DNA of 64,000 nucleotides. Source: Clostridioides difficile. Lineage in GTDB: Bacteria; Bacillota; Clostridia; Peptostreptococcales; Peptostreptococcaceae. Of the stretch, positions 25,780-34,165 are shown one piece after another. Made by a program: the position numbers and the translations under genes. The notes under the pieces are model-generated. The model did not search any database. It saw nothing but the letters and a program-made list of their open reading frames with translations, and was not told the origin of the DNA. The stretch's first letter is position 1; each line of letters starts with the position of its first letter. Where the stretch lies: the NCBI GenBank assembly GCA_012955965.1, contig JABBZI010000005.1, positions 62,001 to 126,000 of the forward strand, written 5' to 3'.

Positions 25780-27864
25780 TTAGTTAGAGGATTTTTGAAA
25801 TAATTGCTTTTCAAAATCTTCTATTGGTAAAGGTCTAGAAAAGATATAGCCCTGTAACATATCACATTTTATTTCTTGTAAAAAGTCTTTTTGAAAACTA
25901 GTTTCTATTCCTTCAGCTACAGTAGTCATTTTTAGTTTCTTAGCTAATTCAATTATAGAGATAATTATATCTCTTTCACGCTCAGAATCTAGGCGTTCTG
26001 ATTTAAAGAATGCACCATCTAATTTTATAGTATCAACATAAATATCCTTAAGCATATTAATTGAGGAATAACCACTTCCAAAATCATCAATAGAGCATTT
26101 AAAGCCACATTTATGGATTTCATTTATTATTTCACTAAATACCTTAACATCTTCAAATACAATTGTTTCTGTAATCTCAATTTCTATAAGATTAGGTGGA
26201 ATATCATATTTTTGGGCTATTTCTTTATATGAATTAATAAAGTTTTTGAATGAAAAATGATAGCGAGACATATTTACTGAAATATTTATAGTATTTAATC
26301 CACAATCAATCCATCTTCTTAAGGTTTTGCAGACTTCTTCAAAAACGTATAAATCTAACTGTACAATAAAGCCATTCTTTTCAAATAATGGAATGAATTC
26401 ATTAGGAGGGATTATTTTCCCAACAGGAAGAATCCATCTAACTAGAGCTTCTGCACCACATATCGTTTGATTAGATAGTTCCAATTTTGGTTGTAAATAA
26501 ACTTGAAATTCTCTCTTTTCAAGTGCTTCATACATTCTATTTTCTATACTTTTCTCTAGTATGAGTTTTTCCTTATCTGTTTTGCTATAAAAATTACAAA
26601 TACATAAACCATGATTTTCTATATTTTTAGTTGCTTTACAAGCTACATTTGCTCTATCTTGGATATTTGTTATATCTAAAGAAGTATCATGAATTACATA
26701 GGCACCAGCAGTAAAGTAAAGCATGTATTTATAATCAGCATTATCATTGAATTTATTGATATATTTAACTATTGAGTTTAGTCTAGAAGTTATGTCTTCT
26801 TGATTATTTTTAAAAAGAAGAATGAAATTATCAGCAAATATTCTAGTTACAAGCTCACCTTCATGCAAGTGCTCGTTTATGCAATTATAGATATATTTTA
26901 AAAGTTTATCTCCAGCTATATTTCCTGCTGAATCATTTATTAATTTAAATTTTTGCATGTTTAGCCATATAAGAGTATATGTATCAGATGGTGACTGTTC
27001 AATAACTTCTTTTACTGTTATGTTAAATTTAGTACGGTTCATACCTCCAGTAATTGGGTCAATAAAAGCTAATTCCTTTAATTCCTTATTATTTTTTTCA
27101 ATAATCTCATTTTGTTTTACTAATTTTGTGACATCTGAATAGATTAAAAGATATATAGGTTTATCATCTTCCCAATCTATACATTCAGCCACAACTTGCA
27201 TGTGAACGATGTCTCCATTGATAGTTTGTGGAGAAATAGAAAAACAAACGTATTTTCCATTTCTAAAATCACTATAGTGTTTATACACTTCACTAAGATA
27301 GCTTTCTGAATCTATATCTTTTAATAGGAAATTTACATTATCTTTAAAAATATCAAAATATTTTTGGTTAGCATCAAGAAGTTGGAAACCAAAATCAGTA
27401 ACCTTAAACTTAGCAATGAGACCAGGAAAATTTTTGTAAGTTGCAGTTTGTTCTATTTTAATCATCATTTGTTCAGTAATATCAATCATAACGGAATATG
27501 AAATAGGGCATCCATCAATAATTTCTCCTGTTAAAAATCCAAATAACTTTATCCATAATTTTTTTCCATTACGATGCTTCATACGACAAACATAGTCATA
27601 TTTTTTTGCTCCATTAGAGAATTTCTTTTCCACATAATCTACAAGTGAATTCCAATCTTCTGGATTATCTTTGTAAAAAAGGTCACATTGATTATGAAAT
27701 AGAGTTTCATATTCCTCTTTTGTATAACCAAACATTTCATAATAGCGGTCATTAGCCCAAACAACAGTAAAGTGTTCATCTAATCTGTGTCTACTAACGC
27801 TTACATCTAACGCATTCATTAATAAACTATATTCAATATTTGCAAAATCTTCATGTTTTGACAT
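25780..27864 (-). CDS. PAS-PAS-GGDEF(degenerate)-EAL cyclic-di-GMP phosphodiesterase
   Basis: A 694-residue soluble signalling protein. Two PAS-like domains occupy about residues 15-135 and 140-265 (the first ends in DITEQ). The GGDEF domain (~270-430) has FADNF at 343-347 in place of GGDEF, so it should not synthesise c-di-GMP but might bind GTP. The EAL domain (~440-690) is intact: EALVRW from residue 472, NISVNMS, EIEITETIV, DDFGSGYSS, KLDGAFF and AEGIET. The protein most likely degrades c-di-GMP in response to a PAS-sensed signal. AAGGAG precedes the ATG. No transmembrane helix is visible. Confidence 0.9.
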   Translation of the reverse strand: MSKHEDFANIEYSLLMNALDVSVSRHRLDEHFTVVWANDRYYEMFGYTKEEYETLFHNQCDLFYKDNPEDWNSLVDYVEKKFSNGAKKYDYVCRMKHRNGKKLWIKLFGFLTGEIIDGCPISYSVMIDITEQMMIKIEQTATYKNFPGLIAKFKVTDFGFQLLDANQKYFDIFKDNVNFLLKDIDSESYLSEVYKHYSDFRNGKYVCFSISPQTINGDIVHMQVVAECIDWEDDKPIYLLIYSDVTKLVKQNEIIEKNNKELKELAFIDPITGGMNRTKFNITVKEVIEQSPSDTYTLIWLNMQKFKLINDSAGNIAGDKLLKYIYNCINEHLHEGELVTRIFADNFILLFKNNQEDITSRLNSIVKYINKFNDNADYKYMLYFTAGAYVIHDTSLDITNIQDRANVACKATKNIENHGLCICNFYSKTDKEKLILEKSIENRMYEALEKREFQVYLQPKLELSNQTICGAEALVRWILPVGKIIPPNEFIPLFEKNGFIVQLDLYVFEEVCKTLRRWIDCGLNTINISVNMSRYHFSFKNFINSYKEIAQKYDIPPNLIEIEITETIVFEDVKVFSEIINEIHKCGFKCSIDDFGSGYSSINMLKDIYVDTIKLDGAFFKSERLDSERERDIIISIIELAKKLKMTTVAEGIETSFQKDFLQEIKCDMLQGYIFSRPLPIEDFEKQLFQKSSN

Positions 27865-28646
27865 TATTAGGACTCCTTTATAGCATATATTTCATAGAAT
27901 ATCTAAATTACCTAACTTAAATTGGATTTATTTTTAAGCATATTTTATACATTAAAGAATTCAATTTTGATATTAAAGTTTCAATATCAGATATACCATA
28001 TCATTTAATTAATTCATAACTGGTAGAAAGGGTATAAGTGTATCCATTAATGCTACTTAAGTGTCACTTAGTTTTGATAATTCGTTATTGATATTAAGTA
28101 CTATTTTTTATATCTCTATACAACTTGTTTTATAATTTCTAATTTATGGCATTTTTTCTAAATAAATATTTTTTCAATGGAATATATATGATTGATGAAT
28201 ATAAGTATTTTTAAGGTTAGCAATATATTACTTTCGATTATAAAGTAATAAGTTAGAGTGTTTGTTGGTGAAAATGTAATCAGTATACTATCAAACAGTA
28301 TATATTCTAAAGTAAACCAAATAAACTTTAAAAACAGACTGAATTCCATTTGATTTTGAGTTATTATATAAATGTGTTCTTTTATTTTATCTATAGGGTA
28401 ACATAAGATAAAATCTAAATTAGGTAGACTTAACATATCCAAACTTTTTTGTTGTACATAATTGTATTATGTCAGTAATATGCTATTTTACTTAATTATA
28501 ACATCACAAAACTTAGACCATATGTATGAATGGTCTATACTAATTATAGATTATGAATAAAAAATAAGCAACTCTTTTAATTTATTAAATAAAAATAAAT
28601 ATAGATTATGAAAGGTAATAATTTTAATTTATTAAAGAGGGAAAAT
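27865..28646. other. 780-nt intergenic region with two inverted repeats
   Basis: Divergent spacer between the EAL gene and the double-GntR gene. An inverted repeat TGATATT/AATATCA lies at 27968-27974 and 27983-27989, and a stronger one at 28514-28537. A 94-codon minus-strand open frame (28158-28442) has no ribosome site and a strongly hydrophobic, Ile/Phe-rich composition; I treat it as chance. I looked for a c-di-GMP riboswitch and saw none. Confidence 0.5.
28514..28537. promoter_or_regulatory. Inverted repeat upstream of the double-GntR gene, candidate operator
   Basis: TAGACCAT (28514-28521) and ATGGTCTA (28530-28537) are perfect 8-bp arms with an 8-nt spacer, about 110 nt before the regulator's start. 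Autoregulation by the GntR protein is the simplest reading. Confidence 0.5.
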
Positions 28647-30089
28647 ATGAAAAAAAAACCACAATATTTAATTGTATTTGAAGATATAATTAAACAAATT
28701 TATACAGGTAGAATTACTGTTGGTGACAAGCTTGATTCTATTAATAAGATGTCCAAAGAGTATATGGTATCAAAAAATACTATAAAAACAGTAATAAAAA
28801 TGCTATTAGAAAAGGGTTTTATAGAAACCAAAGCTGGGTCTAGAGCAACTGTAATATACAATGCAAGTACACAACAATCAATTGAATCTGAATTATCATA
28901 TGAGAAAATCTTGCAAATGTCAGATATATATCAGATTTTCAGTTTGATATTTCCTTCTATTGCTATTAATAATGTTAAGCAATTTACATCTAAAGATTTT
29001 CAAGAATTAAATGATATTATCAATCATATGGAAGAGAATAGTTCTGACACTTTTATAATTAGAAAACAGAGGATAAAATATATAAACAAACTAATAAGCA
29101 AAACAAATAATTCTCTGATTCAATATTTCTGCGATATTATTCAATATGATGTTATGATTTCACCAATGGATTATAGTGTCAATAATTTGGAGAACTGTTA
29201 TGTTACTTTTTTTAGTAGTAAGTATATAGAGCAGGTAAGACAAAGTTATTTATATGGTATAAATGGAGATTTTATTGAACTCAAGAAGTTATTGACTTGC
29301 ATGTATGAAAGTTGTAGAAAATTAACACTTAACACGATAAAAAAATATGTTTCAAAAGATAAGTGTTCAAACAACCTTAATTATGTATCATTAGAAAAAA
29401 GTTATTTGTATGACTTTATTGTTTCAGATATAATTTGTAAGATTCTTGAAGGAAATCTTAAAATAGGAGACTGTCTACCATCAATCACTTCGGTAATTAA
29501 TAAGTATAATGTATCTCTTCCAACAGTTAGAAGTGCGTATAATGAGCTAAATGAATGTGGTGTTGCTAGAACAATTAATGGCAAGGGAACGTATATAACA
29601 CTTTTCTCTGAGTATGCAGATGATTATATAAAGACAGAAAAAGGGGCTAAAAGATTGACACTGCTTTTAGAAGCTATGGAGTTTATTACAATTACCTTTG
29701 AAGATGTAGTGTTTTTATTAGGTAGTAGAATGGATTATGTAGATATAGAGAATATAGAAGCTCATTTAAGAGATTTACAAAATAGTTATAAAGAGTGTAA
29801 GGTATATCCAGACTTTGTTTTACTTTGTAAGATAATAGACTGTACACAAATTTATATAGTGAAAGAAACTTTCAGGCATCTAAAACAACATACTATATTT
29901 GGAATTTATCTAGAGAGATTCTTTCATAGAGAATATAATGAGGTCTTGAAAACACGCTTTGATGTATGTTTTGAGATGATTACATATCTAAAAAAGGGTG
30001 ATATTAAAAATTTTGCATCAACTTTTTCTAATGTTTTTGAAGATTCTTTTCAAAAATTGAAAAATGCTATATTTATATTAAGCCAATGA
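28647..30089 (+). CDS. Transcriptional regulator with two GntR-type winged helices
   Basis: A 480-residue protein. The first wHTH covers about residues 5-72 (IVFEDIIKQIYTGRITVGDKL, YMVSKNTIKTVIKMLLEKGFI), and a second complete GntR wHTH covers about residues 260-330 (VSDIICKILEGNLKIGDCLPS, NVSLPTVRSAYNELNECGVARTINGKGTY). Each is followed by a helical region of 140-180 residues, so the architecture looks like two fused regulators. The helical parts do not clearly match FadR- or HutC-type ligand domains. The ATG at 28647 lies behind AAAGAGGG; an upstream ATG at 28608 lacks a ribosome site. Target genes are unknown. Confidence 0.75.
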   Translation: MKKKPQYLIVFEDIIKQIYTGRITVGDKLDSINKMSKEYMVSKNTIKTVIKMLLEKGFIETKAGSRATVIYNASTQQSIESELSYEKILQMSDIYQIFSLIFPSIAINNVKQFTSKDFQELNDIINHMEENSSDTFIIRKQRIKYINKLISKTNNSLIQYFCDIIQYDVMISPMDYSVNNLENCYVTFFSSKYIEQVRQSYLYGINGDFIELKKLLTCMYESCRKLTLNTIKKYVSKDKCSNNLNYVSLEKSYLYDFIVSDIICKILEGNLKIGDCLPSITSVINKYNVSLPTVRSAYNELNECGVARTINGKGTYITLFSEYADDYIKTEKGAKRLTLLLEAMEFITITFEDVVFLLGSRMDYVDIENIEAHLRDLQNSYKECKVYPDFVLLCKIIDCTQIYIVKETFRHLKQHTIFGIYLERFFHREYNEVLKTRFDVCFEMITYLKKGDIKNFASTFSNVFEDSFQKLKNAIFILSQ

Positions 30090-30260
30090 TGATGGAATAG
30101 AATAAAACTTTATTAATTTATCATATTAACCATATTAATTCCCTACATAGCAACTTGAAAGTTTGAGTAAGACATTTTTATACCAAGTACATAGGTAACG
30201 GTTTGTATTGGCTTAATTGGGTAGAGAGAAACAAAAACATTTTAAGGAGGGATATTAGCA

Positions 30261-30410
30261 ATGAAAGAATATAAGATTGTAGAAGCTAAGAAGTCTCAAG
30301 CAGAAACAATAATGAATGACATGGCAAAGCAAGGTTGGGAAGTAGTTAGTGTAACATATTGGTATTCTTGGAAAATCTCTCTTGTGATTACTTTTTCTAA
30401 GGAAGTGTAA
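30261..30410 (+). CDS. Small DUF4177-like protein (49 aa)
   Basis: A short gene with an ideal AAGGAGG site (30244-30250) 10 nt before the ATG and a terminator 40 nt after its stop. The product begins MKEYKIVEAKKSQAETIM and continues MAKQGWEVVSVTYW, the pattern of DUF4177 proteins (a 'W.V....' beta strand after an amphipathic helix), and ends ISLVITFSKEV. Function unknown. The preceding regulator gene ends 170 nt upstream with no clear terminator between. Confidence 0.7.
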   Translation: MKEYKIVEAKKSQAETIMNDMAKQGWEVVSVTYWYSWKISLVITFSKEV

Positions 30411-30449
30411 TCATCGACACACAGGTTTAACAGAATCAATATATTTAAG

Positions 30450-30503
30450 TAAGGGATATTTTCTAAAGGTAATATTTGAAAATATCCCTTAGAGAGTTTT
30501 TTG
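30450..30503 (+). terminator. Intrinsic terminator after the DUF4177-like gene
   Basis: A 13-bp perfect stem, TAAGGGATATTTT (30450-30462) with 30479-30491, and a T run at 30497-30502. Confidence 0.75.
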
Positions 30504-30816
30504 TTTATATGTATATTTTTATGTAATAATTCGATTCCAAACGAGTAATTATAAGAAATATATTTCATTTTTAGATAAATATTTTAATATGAAAAAATAT
30601 TCTAAGAAATTTTTACGACATTTTATCCTAATAGAATGATTGTTTTTTGTGTATTATATTATCTTAAATTATACAAGATTGTTTAAAAATATTGATTTAC
30701 TTGAATATTTATCCAGTTATGCATTTTGATTGACCAGTTACACGAAATATATTGAATATTAAGAAAATTAGTAATATTATATGTATAAATAAAAAAATAT
30801 ATAGGAGGTATTTTAT
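30504..30816. other. AT-rich spacer before the cystatin-like gene
   Basis: About 310 nt without a gene. It ends with a strong AGGAGG at 30802-30807. I found no consensus promoter with correct spacing and no clear palindrome. Confidence 0.45.
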
Positions 30817-31092
30817 ATGAGTCTTTTTGTTGGTGGATGGTCAAAATTTAGAACTGTCGAGGAAGAAGATTTAAAAGTATTTAATGAAGCTGTAGGAATG
30901 TTAAAAGGTGTTGATTATGAAGCACTTATTGTTGCTACTCAAGTTGTTGCAGGAACAAATTTTAAATTTATTTGTAATGCTACTTCAGTCACAAATCCTC
31001 CACATGATTATTTAGCAGAAATAGTAGTTTTCAAACCTCTTCCTTGTGATGAGCATGATGCAACAATTACAAGTATTAATGTAATTAAGTAA
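30817..31092 (+). CDS. Stefin/cystatin-like protein (putative cysteine protease inhibitor)
   Basis: A 91-residue protein without signal peptide. Its layout matches animal stefins (type 1 cystatins): an N-terminal Gly pair (residues 6-7), one amphipathic helix (about 15-31), then the first hairpin QVVAGTNFKF at 42-51, which contains the QxVxG motif nearly identical to stefin B, and a second hairpin VVFKPLP at 70-76 where stefin B has RVFQSLP. These three elements form the wedge that blocks papain-like proteases. Cystatin-fold proteins are rare in bacteria, and activity is inferred only from motif agreement. Being unsecreted, it could act on an internal protease or only share the fold. AGGAGG precedes the ATG. 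The next gene starts 19 nt downstream. Confidence 0.7.
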   Translation: MSLFVGGWSKFRTVEEEDLKVFNEAVGMLKGVDYEALIVATQVVAGTNFKFICNATSVTNPPHDYLAEIVVFKPLPCDEHDATITSINVIK

Positions 31093-31111
31093 TATTAATA
31101 GGAGCTAGAAT

Positions 31112-31399
31112 ATGAGATTAAATATAACGAAACAAAACACTCTAGAGGTTGAAAATAGCAAAAAAGAAGATGTCTATTTTGTAATAGTTGATAATGTTTT
31201 CTTTGAACGTCATGGCGATGTATTTAATAGTATCACAGACAATAATTTAAATAATTATAATGTAGAAATATTACCAACTAATAATATTTTCTTAGAACTA
31301 AAAATAACATCTACTAAAGATTTAGAACCTGTTTTTATTGTAGTTGAAGATAGACAGTACAATCATGGAAGTGTAATGTTTAAGCCAGTAGTGTTGTAA
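31112..31399 (+). CDS. Unknown 95-residue protein paired with the cystatin-like gene
   Basis: I do not recognise this protein. It is 95 residues, soluble, acidic and apparently all beta: alternating hydrophobic runs VYFVIVDNVFF, VEILP, IFLELKI and VFIVVED suggest six or seven strands. There is no Cys, signal peptide or catalytic-looking motif. A beta sandwich such as those of chagasin-type inhibitors is possible, but the diagnostic NPTTG-type loops are not seen. It has an AGGAGC ribosome site and follows the cystatin-like gene by 19 nt, so the two form an operon. Confidence 0.7.
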   Translation: MRLNITKQNTLEVENSKKEDVYFVIVDNVFFERHGDVFNSITDNNLNNYNVEILPTNNIFLELKITSTKDLEPVFIVVEDRQYNHGSVMFKPVVL

Positions 31400-31523
31400 T
31401 GTCTAAATTTCTTATAGAAGTATAACTATAATAAAAAGAAAAAAGTATATAAATATGATAACTATGAAAAGATAGTGTTTAAAAATATAACAAAAAAATA
31501 CAACCAAATAAATGAATTAATTA

Positions 31524-31572
31524 AAATAGCTGTGTTGACAAAAACTATATTCTGCAACACAGTTATTTTACT
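31524..31572 (+). terminator. Probable terminator between the small-protein pair and the GTPase pair
   Basis: CTGTGTTG (31530-31537) pairs perfectly with CAACACAG (31555-31562), followed by TTATTTTA. It suggests the GTPase genes have their own promoter or receive only read-through. Confidence 0.6.
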
Positions 31573-31655
31573 AAATAAGATAGAAATTTATCAATTACAA
31601 AAGTAAAATAAAACCTTTTATTTAAATCAAAATTTATAATTTAGGGGGCAAATAA

Positions 31656-34151
31656 ATGCTAGAAAATCAAAATCAACTTTTGGATGAAATAACACTCTTA
31701 TTAGATGAAGGAAAGGTAGCAATAAATAAGGCACAAGGTCAAAATTTAATACTAGTTCTTGGAGGTACAGGTTGTGGAAAAAGTACTGCAATCAATTACC
31801 TTGCAGGATGTGTAATGAAGGAAGTAGAAGATGAAGATACTGGTACATCATATGTTGAATGTTTAGACCCTGTGGCAGAGATTGGTTCAGGAGCTGTCTC
31901 ACAAACTCTATATCCTAATATTGTAGATATGAGAAAACCAGTAGAAGGAATGAATGCAAAATTATGTGACACAGCAGGATTTAGTGATAATAGGGGAGTA
32001 GCCCATGATATTAGTGCAGCAGTTTCATTAGGTGAGGTATTTAAAAATTCTGCATCTATATGTGCAGTAATTGTACTAATACCAGAAGCAGACATATTAG
32101 ACTCTAGACTTACAAAAGTGCTGGATTTATTCCAACAGTTAAATATGTGTCTTCATAAAGATAACTTTAAAGGAAGTATAACTTTTTTCATTTCAAAAAG
32201 CTTCTTAGGAAGAACAGAAAAACAATTATATAATATCATCAGAAAAAAATATGAACAGTTGTGTGAATCCTCAGAAAGTAATATAGATGAAAAGGCTTGG
32301 TTATTTGAAGAATTGCTAAAAGATAATGGAAAGAATATTCATCTTTGTAAGCCACTTATCCCCGATGAGAGGGAAACTTTATTAAAAAAAGCACTAGAGT
32401 TAGATGAAGTTAAAGATAAGACATCAGCATTCCAGTATCCAATTAGTGCAGATGCAAGGCTAGTTTTAGATACATTAATAAAAGAAATACAAAGCAATAT
32501 AGTATCTAGTTTAGAAGATTATGTTAAGGCATATACAGAAGACTTTATCAATGTTATTGAAAGAATAACAATGATTCAAGAAATATCAACATATGATAGA
32601 GTCGTGGGTGGATTTAAAAATTGGTTGGAAAGTACATCAAGTCTTACTATAGATAAATTTATTAATGTATTATCTAAAGAGAGTGGATTATTCTTGAAAG
32701 ATAATTGCATGAAATTACAAAATAAGATAAAGGGAAATTTAGATATAATTGATGCCTTAAGTAAATATACAGAAAATGGAACTGGAGAAATTCTATTACC
32801 TTCTGTACATATGGAATCTATTATAGAAAAAGTAAGCAAAAAAATAATGGAACAAAACTTCTCTATAATAAGAAAGAACTTAGAAAAAGTCTTAGTTTCT
32901 TATGAAGTACAAAAACAAGTATTTACATTAAAAAATAGAGAAAAATTAATGGAAGTTGCAAATAAAAAGGACTATATGTATAGTGTAAATGATTTTGAAG
33001 AGATTTTGATGAATGTTACAACTGTACAGAGTGAAGGATTAGGAGACAGTATAACAAGATTAAATTCATATGGAGAAAAAGGAAACGAAATAATTAGAGA
33101 ATTTGTAAGTAAATATATCTTAAATCCATTTATAGTAAAAACAATTGATATAAATGATAAGAAGGGTATTGAAATAAGAGCATTAATTCCAAACTTAGTA
33201 ATTAGTAGTGTATTGCAATATTTCAAAAATAGAAAAGTAGATGATAATACTACTACATTTATGTTCTTTGCTAAAGAGACTATTTATATGGACGATAACC
33301 TTGGAATGGAATTTGCATCGGAGAAAAATATTATCATTTCTTGTAATAATCTTGATGTAAGCAGTAATGTAAAGATTAATGTAAGTGGAAAGAGTGGAAA
33401 CCTTGTAGATAATTCTATGTATGGAAGAAATGGTGAGGATGGTAGAGATGCAGGTAATATCTATCTATATATTAAAAAAGATATTATAAATTATCGTTTA
33501 ACACTAATAGCAAATGGAGGAAATGGCTCTAAAGGAACAGATGGGAAACGTGGAGATGATGGAGCAAGTGGGGCTAATGGAGCAGATGCAGGATATACAA
33601 GTTATTTTGCTGCACAAATATTTAAAGGATATTTTGCAGAAGGCACAAAAGGGAAAAAAGGTGGTAAAGGTGAAGCTGGTGGAAATGCTGGAAGGGGTGG
33701 AAATGCTGGTAAGAAAGGTAATATTTACTTCATTACAGACTCAGAAGAACAAAAAAATAGGATAATTAATCACTGTGATATAACAGTGAGAGATGGAGAA
33801 GCAGGTCCAAATGGTATACCAGGTTCAGGTGGATATGGAGGAAAAGGTGGTTATCACGGATATAATACACTTTCATTTTCTGCAAGTGGTATAGATAAGA
33901 CTCTGTATTATACAGGATATTTTACAAGTTGGGATTATAAGACAGAGAAAGTGTTTTATTATCGTGTAGAGCTTTATGGTGGAAACTGGAGTGAAGGAAA
34001 AACAGGACCATCAAGAGAGTATGCTGAATATGGAGATAGAGGAGACAATGGAGGATTTAATGCACCAAATGCTAAGATATCAACAGCCGTTTCAAAAGTA
34101 GAAGAAAGTCTAATTAAAGAAAAATATCAAAGCTATTGTTCTGAAATATAG
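31656..34151 (+). CDS. P-loop GTPase with glycine-rich collagen-like segments (831 aa)
   Basis: Large protein with an N-terminal TRAFAC-type GTPase: G1 GGTGCGKST at residues 36-44, a candidate G2 Thr in SQTLYP (~84), and G3 DTAGF from Asp105. The usual NKxD (G4) is not evident; FISKS sits where it is expected. A helical region (about 190-500) follows, then a beta region and a glycine-rich segment (about 587-735) with Gly every 2-3 residues, e.g. GSKGTDGKRGDDG and GNAGRGGNAGKKG. The closest superfamily I can suggest is AIG1/IMAP-like or dynamin-like GTPases. No signal peptide or clear membrane helix. The ribosome site is GGGGG before ATG 31656. It is paralogous to the next gene, 14 nt downstream. 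Function unknown. Confidence 0.75.
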   Translation: MLENQNQLLDEITLLLDEGKVAINKAQGQNLILVLGGTGCGKSTAINYLAGCVMKEVEDEDTGTSYVECLDPVAEIGSGAVSQTLYPNIVDMRKPVEGMNAKLCDTAGFSDNRGVAHDISAAVSLGEVFKNSASICAVIVLIPEADILDSRLTKVLDLFQQLNMCLHKDNFKGSITFFISKSFLGRTEKQLYNIIRKKYEQLCESSESNIDEKAWLFEELLKDNGKNIHLCKPLIPDERETLLKKALELDEVKDKTSAFQYPISADARLVLDTLIKEIQSNIVSSLEDYVKAYTEDFINVIERITMIQEISTYDRVVGGFKNWLESTSSLTIDKFINVLSKESGLFLKDNCMKLQNKIKGNLDIIDALSKYTENGTGEILLPSVHMESIIEKVSKKIMEQNFSIIRKNLEKVLVSYEVQKQVFTLKNREKLMEVANKKDYMYSVNDFEEILMNVTTVQSEGLGDSITRLNSYGEKGNEIIREFVSKYILNPFIVKTIDINDKKGIEIRALIPNLVISSVLQYFKNRKVDDNTTTFMFFAKETIYMDDNLGMEFASEKNIIISCNNLDVSSNVKINVSGKSGNLVDNSMYGRNGEDGRDAGNIYLYIKKDIINYRLTLIANGGNGSKGTDGKRGDDGASGANGADAGYTSYFAAQIFKGYFAEGTKGKKGGKGEAGGNAGRGGNAGKKGNIYFITDSEEQKNRIINHCDITVRDGEAGPNGIPGSGGYGGKGGYHGYNTLSFSASGIDKTLYYTGYFTSWDYKTEKVFYYRVELYGGNWSEGKTGPSREYAEYGDRGDNGGFNAPNAKISTAVSKVEESLIKEKYQSYCSEI

Positions 34152-34165
34152 AAAGGGATGGATAT

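Noticed and set aside
28158-28442. 94-codon minus-strand open frame upstream of the double-GntR gene
   Set aside because: No ribosome site, Ile/Phe/Leu-rich composition as expected for translated AT-rich spacer, and no recognisable family.
27865-28646. A c-di-GMP riboswitch next to the EAL gene
   Set aside because: I looked for the conserved GEMM core (CACGCA...GGGCAAACC-like) and saw nothing similar on either strand.
33514-33765. Gly/Glu/Met-rich 83-codon open frame inside the 831-aa GTPase gene
   Set aside because: It arises because the glycine-rich GGN-repeat DNA lacks stops in a second frame. It has no ribosome site and its composition mirrors the repeats.
33415-33860. A true collagen triple-helix domain or a CRISPR-like repeat
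   Set aside because: Glycine spacing is irregular (mixed GX, GXX and GGX) and not a long strict G-X-Y run, and the DNA repeats are not identical units with unique spacers.
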